DNA from: Craspedostauros australis
Lineage: Eukaryota; Bacillariophyta; Bacillariophyceae; Mastogloiales; Achnanthaceae
Direction of reading: 5' to 3'
Assembly: GCA_026770025.1 (NCBI GenBank)
Contig: JAMXDE010000061.1
Span: 1 to 64,000 of the forward strand
Length of the DNA: 64,000 nucleotides
Position numbers and translations under genes: made by a program. The notes beneath the pieces were generated by a model, which saw only the letters and a program-made list of their open reading frames with translations, was not told the DNA's origin and ran no database searches. Numbering within the stretch: the first letter of the stretch is position 1; the number at the start of each line of letters is the position of its first letter. Positions 13,512 through 21,800 of this stretch are shown one piece after another.

Positions 13512-14063
13512 GTGAAGATGATCACGATGAGTGACTCATCCGACGCCCCAAGCCCTATCGATCCACCAGAATCCAAACAACGCCAATCAGTACCCGAACA
13601 GCTGATCAACCTGGCGACCTTCTCTCCGCAAACATACGCAGTATGTGACGGAGGCGCACAATGCTGCGTTATCGGGAACAAGGACCGGGTCTGGAAGATT
13701 GACTACATCTACCCGCACCGGACGTACAACATCGTCGGTGCCGTGGCCAGCACGATGAGGAAGAACAACCTCGCGGTGGTAGACGCAAGCATCAAGGCCA
13801 GGACCAAAGAGGGCAACGAAGTGATCCTCCGGATCTACGAGGCCGCTCTGAACGTCGACAGTCGGGTGACGCTGCTCTCCGACCACCAAATTCGCGCCAG
13901 TGGAGCCGTCCTCGATACGGTTTCGTCGGAACACCGGGCATCGTTTTCGACACCAGGCAAAGGCCGACAATGCCTAATGCCTAACGAAGACACGACGATC
14001 AACCTGGAGATGCGAGACGCGCTGATGACGTTCGAACGTCTTCCCCATCATGGAGGACGATGA
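13512..14063 (+). CDS. Copia B aspartic protease segment
   Basis: This 183-codon fragment contains Y-A-V-C-D-G-G-A-Q-C-C-V-I-G. D-G-G-A takes the place of the D-S/T-G-A active site of retropepsins; as I recall, D-G-G-A variants occur in algal copia elements. Downstream residues (V-V-D-A-S-I-K, V-I-L-R-I-Y-E-A-A, L-L-S-D-H-Q-I-R) fit the beta-rich body of a copia protease. The frame runs into the next by a small overlap (14050-14063), so a one-base shift separates it from the following segment. It would cleave the Gag-Pol precursor in the particle. Confidence 0.7.
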   Translation: MKMITMSDSSDAPSPIDPPESKQRQSVPEQLINLATFSPQTYAVCDGGAQCCVIGNKDRVWKIDYIYPHRTYNIVGAVASTMRKNNLAVVDASIKARTKEGNEVILRIYEAALNVDSRVTLLSDHQIRASGAVLDTVSSEHRASFSTPGKGRQCLMPNEDTTINLEMRDALMTFERLPHHGGR

Positions 14064-15081
14064 GGATCTACCCACCTATGACATCACCCCAAAGCAAGGA
14101 TGGAACCCTTCAGATCACCAAGGAGGACACGTATGCAACGTGCCCATGGGTTGCTACCTTACCAGGGACCCAATTGGAGGAGACAAGGTTGTCGACTGGG
14201 ATGACCAACCTGATGCACCGCATGACGCTGGAGCAATGGATCCAAGCGCCCACAACGCATCGAAGGATCCCACGGAACCCAGGACACGCCAGGCCATAGA
14301 CGGTATCCCGGATGATCCCATGGAAGGACGAGAACCCATGGACCCCAACGCCCATCACCCAGATGAGCACGCCACAGGAGACCCCAACCGTGTACACGAG
14401 GAGTACCCCATGGTGGACGCATTCCTTGACACTCTAAGTCTCGAGGAACTCATCGGAATGTCACATGCAATCGACACGGTAACATTCGCGAAATCGGCTA
14501 CCGACACTGCCATTTCGATCCAAGGCACCCTTTTCGACATGGTGGACAACCTCTCCGCGGGAGACATTGACCACCTATACAGGGAGCTGGGCATCGATCG
14601 CGAGGCCAACGCAGTAGGAACGGACCAAATGGGATACACCGAGTCAACCAATGTTCTATCGACAAAGGTATCAGATCCGGATGACGAGGCTGACAGCGTC
14701 ATCTCATCCTTGCACTCGGTAGGATCCGAACCGGCGTTCCAGAGAAATCGGGAAACTTTTCGTATCCCCAACGAGATCGGCGTGACCAAGGCAACACGTG
14801 TCGACACCCTCCGGGGAGACCCGCGAAGCGCACCTGAATACCACGGACACGTCAAGGGCGAGAACCCCGCTGGGATTGACGACCCGGGAAAGGACAATCC
14901 CGTGGACACCATGGACCGACATCCTGCGGAAGCTATGACCGAGTACAGCCACCAAGGGTTCCCGTTCCGAGCTAAATGGAAGTCCATCGATCTTCACAAG
15001 ATCCGACCGTACCTCGGATACCTGCCCACGCACGTGATCAAACAGACCCTTGCAGAACCACACAACTCATGCGGGCAGTGA
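14050..15081 (+). CDS. Copia B spacer and pre-integrase segment
   Basis: This 343-codon fragment lies between protease and integrase. Most of it is acidic and low in complexity, with no known domain. The last ~25 codons (K-I-R-P-Y-L-G-Y-L-P-T-H-V-I-K-Q-T-L) form the conserved lead-in to the integrase core seen in this copia branch. A shift near 15055 moves the continuation (T-T-Q-L-M-R-A-V, then A-T-D-T-I-F-S-N) to the overlapping frame at 14976-15242. No H-H-C-C zinc finger of the standard copia type was recognised in this fragment. Confidence 0.55.
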   Translation: MEDDEDLPTYDITPKQGWNPSDHQGGHVCNVPMGCYLTRDPIGGDKVVDWDDQPDAPHDAGAMDPSAHNASKDPTEPRTRQAIDGIPDDPMEGREPMDPNAHHPDEHATGDPNRVHEEYPMVDAFLDTLSLEELIGMSHAIDTVTFAKSATDTAISIQGTLFDMVDNLSAGDIDHLYRELGIDREANAVGTDQMGYTESTNVLSTKVSDPDDEADSVISSLHSVGSEPAFQRNRETFRIPNEIGVTKATRVDTLRGDPRSAPEYHGHVKGENPAGIDDPGKDNPVDTMDRHPAEAMTEYSHQGFPFRAKWKSIDLHKIRPYLGYLPTHVIKQTLAEPHNSCGQ

Positions 15082-16120
15082 TCACCTACCCTATGCGAAG
15101 GCACAAGAAGTCCAGATTCGAGTGGATGCGACGACAACGAATCCGGGAGATCGTGGCGACGGACACCATATTCTCCAACGTCAAGTCCTTGGAGACGGAT
15201 ACTCCATGGCGCAAATCTTCTACGGGACGTCCTCCCACATGATCAACGCATATGGGCTGAAGAAGAAAGAAGGAGTTTTCGTCGCCTTCCAGGATTTCAT
15301 CAGGACAGAGGGAGCACCATGGGCCTTCCACAGCGACAACGCGAAGGAACAGACCGGAGAGAAGGTCCTCAAGCTTCTTAGGGACCTCCACATCAAATCA
15401 AGGCTGACAGAACCGCACAACCAGCAACAGAACCCGGCCGAGCACAACGCCATCCTGTACATGAAGCGATGTGTCACGACGCTCATTGACCGGACAGGGG
15501 CACCACCAAAAGCATGGTTCCACGCTTTCCGATACATGTGCTACGTGCACAACCATACATCAGACCCGTCCCTACGGTACGCAATCCCATACACCGTGCG
15601 ACACGGAGAGACCGTCGACATCTCTGCGCTTTTGACTTTCCAATTCTACGAGAAGGTCTTGTACCATGACCCCAACGCTACCTTCCCGAATTCGAAGGAG
15701 AAGTCAGGATACTGGCTCGGCGTGGCAGAGTCCCATGGGGATTTCCTCACCTACCACGTGCTGGATGACGAATCTCGACGTGTACTGGTACGAAGCGTGG
15801 TCCGCCCCTTCAGGAAGGGTATAAACAACAACAGGCGTGTCACCTTCGACCAAGACATGGACCCCGAGACAGATAACCCCAGCACACGGACCCCGCTGGA
15901 ACTATCTGGTACCCCACAGGGATGGAAGACCAAGATCCCACCGAAAAGAGGGTATGCAGCGACGGCCAAGACGACGCACCCACGGGCATGGGAGAACAAG
16001 ACCAACAAACCGACGCGACCCACCGGGATCCCCAATGCAGGGGAGGCAAAGAACACAGGGCCCATCACCCGATCCCAGACGCTGACCAAAACGGACAGCG
16101 CAGGCACCCACGACGGGTGA
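15050..16120 (+). CDS. Copia B integrase core and C-terminal segment
   Basis: The DDE-type integrase core can be followed across two frames. The first acidic residue is probably in A-T-D-T-I-F-S-N (overlapping frame, about 15155-15175). The second is in F-H-S-D-N-A-K-E-Q-T-G and the Glu in H-N-Q-Q-Q-N-P-A-E, both in this 356-codon frame. Downstream come Y-M-C-Y-V-H-N-H-T and G-Y-W-L-G-V-A, usual in the C-terminal half of copia integrases, then a basic, Pro/Thr-rich tail that leads to reverse transcriptase. The protein inserts the cDNA into host DNA. Confidence 0.82.
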   Translation: MQNHTTHAGSDHLPYAKAQEVQIRVDATTTNPGDRGDGHHILQRQVLGDGYSMAQIFYGTSSHMINAYGLKKKEGVFVAFQDFIRTEGAPWAFHSDNAKEQTGEKVLKLLRDLHIKSRLTEPHNQQQNPAEHNAILYMKRCVTTLIDRTGAPPKAWFHAFRYMCYVHNHTSDPSLRYAIPYTVRHGETVDISALLTFQFYEKVLYHDPNATFPNSKEKSGYWLGVAESHGDFLTYHVLDDESRRVLVRSVVRPFRKGINNNRRVTFDQDMDPETDNPSTRTPLELSGTPQGWKTKIPPKRGYAATAKTTHPRAWENKTNKPTRPTGIPNAGEAKNTGPITRSQTLTKTDSAGTHDG

Positions 16121-16698
16121 CACCAAGAAGGACAAACCGCAAACGAACCGCGATACGCCAGACAGGGGAGATCCTGACCCAGGGTCTTCGTACCTTCCGT
16201 GTTCGTCGGGACCACCATCATACCAACGCATGGATGACGGCCCCGAAGAAAGGGGAGGGAATAAGAGGACCAAGCAAAACAAACGATCTGTTTTGTCAAC
16301 AGGTACCAAGAAAGGCATCCCATGGAAGAACATCGTCCATGGAACGATCAGATCCATAATCCAGACCATCGCAGCGGATCCAGTCACGACAGGCGTGAAC
16401 ACCGTGCCACCGCAAAGGGTACCCACCCTAACAAACCATCCAGGGAACCCGAGGCAGAACCCACCAGGGTGCAACACGAATCTCCCATGGGACAACGACA
16501 TCCATCTCCTTCGCCTGCAACCTGACGGCAACAGAAGTCAACCAACTCGCATACCTGGCCCAATGTGACCAGTACACCGAAAGAGACAACTTCATCCTCG
16601 ATGGAAGGAACCTCAACTGGAAGGCAAAGAGAATCACTCGCCACCACCACGAGACACGAGAGGACGGAACTACCGAAGCAATCCTAGAGATCCTATGG

Positions 16699-17364
16699 AT
16701 GAATGGAATGCGATCATGGTGCAGGATGGGAGACCTAAGGGCCCAACAGCCGGACATCATCATCGAATACACCGAGCAGAACCGCCTACAGGACCAGAAA
16801 GGATTCGAATGGGTGGAACTCCACAGAGCAAGGAACCAGCACATGCGAACAATGCTAGCCACCAAACTGGCAAACCACCGCCCAGGAAACAAGTACAAGT
16901 TCGGCACCCTGGTACCCAATAGCCTGAAACACGCCATGGCTATCGACAGGCTCAACGGAAACGGACTCTGGAGCGAAGCTATCAACAAGGAACTGGACCA
17001 GATCAAACGGTTGGGGACCTTCAGACAACCAAGACCGAATGAAGTACTCGATGGGTACACCAAGATCCCATACCACATCGTCTACGACGTGAAGTTCGAC
17101 CTACGTCGAAAGGCAAGATTGGTGGCAAACGGGAACAAGACATCCCCACCAACCGAAGACGTATACTCAGGGGTGGTAGCATCAGACACCATCCGAATCG
17201 CCTTCGCCATCGCAGCAGCCAACGGACTGAGAGCATACGCCGGCGACGTAGGGAACGCGTTCCTATACGCCGATACCCTCGAGAAATGCTACATCCGAGC
17301 AGGCCCTGAATTGGTAACCTCGAAGGCAAACCCCTCATCATCCAAAAGGGACTCTACGGCCTGA
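16699..17364 (+). CDS. Copia B reverse transcriptase, N-terminal part
   Basis: This 221-codon frame includes L-W-S-E-A-I-N-K-E-L-D, K-A-R-L-V-A-N-G-N-K-T and the palm motif A-G-D-V-G-N-A-F-L-Y-A, whose Asp is catalytic. Together they are the RVT_2 (copia) pattern. A shift near 17350 moves the continuation to 17415-17921. Upstream, 16120-16698 holds linker pieces in other frames. Confidence 0.85.
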   Translation: MNGMRSWCRMGDLRAQQPDIIIEYTEQNRLQDQKGFEWVELHRARNQHMRTMLATKLANHRPGNKYKFGTLVPNSLKHAMAIDRLNGNGLWSEAINKELDQIKRLGTFRQPRPNEVLDGYTKIPYHIVYDVKFDLRRKARLVANGNKTSPPTEDVYSGVVASDTIRIAFAIAAANGLRAYAGDVGNAFLYADTLEKCYIRAGPELVTSKANPSSSKRDSTA

Positions 17365-17414
17365 GGACATCAAGTGCGAGGTTTCACGAACACTTCGCGG
17401 ACACCCTCCGAACC

Positions 17415-17921
17415 ATGGGATTCCTACCCTCCAAGGCCGACAATGACATCTACACCCGAGAAGCCGACGACCACCACGAGATGATCACCACATACGTGGA
17501 TGACGTACTGGTCTTCAGTAAGGACCCCATCCCAATCATCGACGACCTCAAGAAACGGTACACCATGAAACAATGCGGTGACCCGGAGTATTACCTTGGC
17601 GGAAACATTGTCGACCTTCCCAAGAACTGGAAGGACAGGGGAGTCAACATCGGACTCTCGGCCCAGACATACATCGGAAACGTCATCAAACGAGTGGAAC
17701 AACTAGTAGGGAAGATCATCCCGAAGGCATCCACCCCCATGGTAGAGGCCTGCCATCCAGAAAGCGACACCTTGGACTTTACAAGCGCTGAAGACGCCAG
17801 GACCTACCGATCAATACTGGGTTGCCTCAATTGGGTCGTGACCCTCGGAGGCTGGACATCCAATACGCCACGACGACGATGGCACGGTTCGCTATGGCAC
17901 CAAGGGAAGGACATCTCCTGA
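17415..17921 (+). CDS. Copia B reverse transcriptase, C-terminal part
   Basis: This frame carries T-T-Y-V-D-D-V-L-V-F-S (the Y-V-D-D catalytic box), then M-K-Q-C-G-D-P-E-Y-Y-L-G-G-N-I and the thumb/connection region ending near Y-R-S-I-L-G-C-L-N-W. It continues after a shift in the overlapping frame 17822-18178 (residues R-L-D-I-Q-Y-A-T to C-Y-V-D-A-D-H-G-H-D), which begins RNase H. Confidence 0.85.
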   Translation: MGFLPSKADNDIYTREADDHHEMITTYVDDVLVFSKDPIPIIDDLKKRYTMKQCGDPEYYLGGNIVDLPKNWKDRGVNIGLSAQTYIGNVIKRVEQLVGKIIPKASTPMVEACHPESDTLDFTSAEDARTYRSILGCLNWVVTLGGWTSNTPRRRWHGSLWHQGKDIS

Positions 17922-18099
17922 CCATCCAACGTATCATTGGGTACCTCAAAGGTCGAGAAAGGGGAGCCATCCTCTGCGACCCCAACCCAGTGGACCACAC
18001 GAACATCGACACTACCCTCTCAAGCCATTGGAGAGAATTCTACCCTACCAAAGCAGAAGCCACCCCTGTACCAGTACCAACACCAAAAGGGAAGCCGGT

Positions 18100-21000
18100 T
18101 CAAATCACGTGTTACGTGGACGCCGACCATGGCCATGACCAGGTCACACGGAAATCCATGACGGTGTGGTACTATTGATCAACAACACCATCGTTAAGAC
18201 CATCTGCAAATGGCAGAACACAGTGGAGACATCAACCTACGGATCCGAATTGGTAGCCGCCAGGATAGCTACCGAGGCGGTCACAGGCTTGCGCTACATG
18301 CTGAGAGACCTCGGAGTCCCCATCGACGGACCCGCAATCATGCTCGGAGACAACAAAGCGGTGGTACTCAATACTACGGTTCCATCCTCAACGCTGAAGA
18401 AGAAACACTGCTCATTGGCTTTCCACCAAATCCGGGAATGCATCGCCGCTGGAATCATCGTGTTCGCCCACATTGCGTCAGTTGACAACATCGCCGACAT
18501 ACTCACCAAGCCTCTTTCCAAAACACCATTCCACCACATCACATCGAGAACGATATTCCGGAACTCAATCCATGAGTCCGGATACCACAGCGAAACCGTA
18601 TCACAAGCCATAACAAAGAGCAGGACGACCAGAGCAGACGATGATCCCGACATAATGGCCACGGGAACGCAAGAACCATCACCACCGAAGGAAGAACACA
18701 CTATGAGCGTGAACATGGCAAGGTACCAACAGACCTCCATGAAGTACAGCCCGACATCAAAAACCCTTCGGCTAACCAGAACCCAACGAGAACCGAACCC
18801 CCTCGAAATGGCACAAAGGAAATCACCCAGAACCATCAAGCGCACCAAGAGCACACCGGCCTCGCCCAACCGCCAACAGACGCGAAATTCCAATGTCGTG
18901 TACGACATGACCGACAACCGTACCACGAATCAAAACCACGAGCCAGCCGGCGCACCAACCGACAAACTCTTGATCCGGCGTGGCGACACACCACCATCAG
19001 CCCTCACCGACGAATTCAGTACACTCTCGAGTATCAACCCCTCATGTGGAAGCGACGTCCTCTACTACCCAAGAGACATGCTGGAGACAGGGCCCATCAT
19101 GCCAAGGAACCAATCACACGTCGCCACAGCGACCAAGTTCCGGAAACCGCCACCTGGAGCCACCATGCCAGCCATCGAAGAAAATAACTGTGAAACTTCC
19201 TTCCACACGGGCCTGACACCTCGGGCTTTCGTCACACCTGAGCACGAAACGTACAGGTGTGACATGTTGATTGCTGACCTCCAAGAAGACCTGGCACGAA
19301 ACGCGACCGCACCCTCTATCGCATTTCGCGACATGAACATGCTCTCACCACAAAAACGGAACCGCCACAACCAGGGCCCCGGACACAACCTCTCCCCATT
19401 CCAGACGAGGACACGCAAGATGACATTTCCAAAGTACACCCCGTTCTACAATGGCATTCAATGCCCCGTCCCCGGATCCAGGGTACTATATCCCGCAGGA
19501 AAGAAGGGACCCTTCCAAGGAATCGTCGTCGGATACAGTGGCCGCAGAGTCCGAATCTTCTGCACGAAGGGAAACGAGAACACACCACCCGGCGAAATCA
19601 CCCACGTAGAGAAACAATCCATCTACCCCCTCACCCTCTCCGAATACCTGGATAACGACCTCCAAACCACCGAGGTCCTCAGCATCGCCATTGCCGATGG
19701 CCAGTGCTTCTACTCCGCCCAGGACGGCGCATGGGGCGAACCACCCGACGAGTTCCGCGCAACCATGCGGAAGCCATCCATATGCCACTTCTTCAAGGTG
19801 AGGAAGAACCGGATCCCAATCATCCTCGCACGCGCAAGGAAGGCACGAATGGTCCGGAAACAAAGCGACACCCTCGCTGTCAACCTCGCACGAGAGAAGA
19901 AAGCACTCGCGAACGAGCCTTTTCCCCCTTCCGATGAGGATGAGATGGTCAATGGGATACCATCCCTCGAAGACTCCCGTCCCAGTCTCGAAGTGGGAGA
20001 GACACCAGAGAGCAGATTCCTGGATGAGATCCCTGACGGATTCTTCGACGAAAAGATGACCGCAGAAGAAGCCAGCCGCCAGGAGTCTGAATCAGAGGTG
20101 TACCACGATGAAGACCAAGAATCGCAGGACCCAGGAAGTGTGATTGACGTGGAAGCAGAGATCGCAAGTGGAGCGGTGATCAGCCATCCCAGACCTCCCG
20201 TCAGGCGATCCTCACGACCATCACCGGCGTCCAAAATCTTGACCGCCACGCGAGATGGACAAGGGTATACCAACAAGGTGCGACCAAAGCCCGTGATCCC
20301 AACCGACCATTCCGTGGATAGCGCGTCCGCCCCAGAACCCGGCGACAGTGACGATTCTGGGTCCATCTACCGACCAGAAGGCAAGCCGATCAAACGGAAC
20401 CAAGCGTCGCGACGACCCAGCTCTGGAGCCAGCAGCAAGCAAAGCAACCGCCCCAAGAGAAAGGGGCTCTTCGATGAATCTGAGGATTCAACCGTTTCCT
20501 CGGGAATGTCAAGAATCAAGACGATCAAACAGGTCAGGTCCGCCAAGAAAACCACGAGTGGGACCATCAACGCGAAAGGAGCCCCCATCACGACCGCGGA
20601 GAATCCTTCCGATGCAGCAGAACCGATACCTCCCACAACCCGGGATGAGCAACCAGAGGTCCCTACGCCACCGGAGGGGCCAACCGATGATGATGTGCCG
20701 ATAGCAACCGCGTACCCGGCACCTGTGATCCACAATGAGGATGCGAATGCCAACACCCACAGTTTCCCCGTCTTGAACCATCCCCTGCCATCGACACCCA
20801 ACACTCTGGAGACCAGCAACGCTAACAAGAGGGCCCGAACGGAACCCCGACCAGCGATCGCATACCCGTCGCCCCGACGTCTTCGATCTGGGTACATCAT
20901 GTCCAGCAACCATGGACCAACGATGATGCAACCATCCATCTTCCAGATGCCTCCCGACCCCACAGCTCAGATCAAGGCCGTCCTCCAAAACGACGAGAGG

Positions 21001-21174
21001 ACACCTATGGTCATCCAAACCCTCGCCGATATCCTTTTCTGCGGAGGGCTCGACCATATCAACCAAGTTCAGCAGGTCAGCATCACCTCCTCGTTGAACA
21101 AGGCATTGAAAGCCATGCTCACCAACCGCCGCCAAGGCCGCGGCTACTACGACAACGACGAACAGTCCGAATGA
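18100..21174 (+). CDS. Copia B RNase H with ~870-residue C-terminal extension (Tudor/SH3-like module)
   Basis: The clean 1002-codon frame begins at 18166; 18100-18178 in the adjoining frame supplies C-Y-V-D-A-D-H. RNase H motifs follow: S-T-Y-G-S-E-L-V-A-A (Glu), L-G-D-N-K-A-V-V (Asp), and H-I-A-S-V-D-N-I-A-D-I-L-T-K-P-L near residue 110, where copia Pol normally ends within tens of residues. Here the frame runs on for about 870 more. The extension is basic and polar, then has a compact region around residues 433-480 (G-S-R-V-L-Y-P-A, F-Q-G-I-V-V-G-Y, R-V-R-I-F-C). Its alternating strands and glycines look like a Tudor/SH3-type barrel; this is a pattern judgement only. Two acidic Ser/Glu-rich stretches and a predicted-helical C-terminus follow. 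Proline-rich disorder fills the rest. Confidence 0.8.
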
Positions 21175-21257
21175 AGCCCGATCGCCGCCATCTTGGGCGG
21201 CGGAACAAACCACACTACGATTAGCTTTCTTGCTTTCAGTCAACTCACGTTTCAACG

Positions 21258-21272
21258 TGAGATGAAGGGGAG
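21258..21272 (+). other. Copia B polypurine tract
   Basis: GAGATGAAGGGGAG lies immediately before the right LTR, the expected position for priming plus-strand DNA synthesis. Confidence 0.7.
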
Positions 21273-21800
21273 TAATAGAGCTAAACTAGTAACCACCTTA
21301 GCGAGAGAGACTACGAATCATCCGACTCGTCAGCACTCCAGTAGATCGAACGGACACTTCGCCGAACCCCACGTTTGGAGACAGATCCAGAACCTTGAAG
21401 CGGATCTTCGGAATTCATGTCAGGGAACCAATGGGGTTCCGATAACCAAGTTTCTGACACTTACCATCGCCAAAACGCCGACGCACGGAACCAAAGCCAC
21501 AACAACGAGCATCATCGCCCATTGTCTCTCACAGAACCCAGACGACGGATCTCGACCCACGGTACTTGGGCTACACAACCCACACGCATTGTCATACAGG
21601 ACATCACAGGAGATTCCCCTCAAAGAGAAGAACCATAGCACTAATCTCATAATCCGCACGTTTCTTCACCATCTACCAGTATTCTAAATTGACTACTTGT
21701 GGAACAGAAGACTCTCGTCCGGATCGCTTGCCAGTCAAGCCTCTGCCTACAGCTAAAGAACAGCCAACAAGACAACAGCCATTACGTTTGGGCTCTATTA
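21273..21800 (+). repeat. Copia B 3' LTR
   Basis: 528 bp, starts TAATAGAGC and ends GCTCTATTA, followed by the GACC duplication. Its first bases read in reverse supply the TAA stop that now ends the Copia A frame at 21798. Confidence 0.92.

Larger units (their letters stand above)
9811..21800 (+). mobile_element. Copia B: ~12 kb Ty1/copia element with TA...TA LTR ends, inserted in Copia A
   Basis: Two direct repeats (9811-10351 and 21273-21800) bound 11,990 bp. Both begin TAATAGAGC; the right one ends GCTCTATTA, a perfect 9-bp inverted terminus (the left ends ...CTATTG). GACC duplicates flank the element. The plus strand carries gag-like, protease, integrase, reverse transcriptase and RNase H segments in copia order, followed by an in-frame ~870-codon extension. 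At ~12 kb it is about twice the usual copia length of 5-6 kb; much of the excess is the long gag region and the C-terminal extension. Frames are broken up to 18.1 kb and clean after it. Confidence 0.92.
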
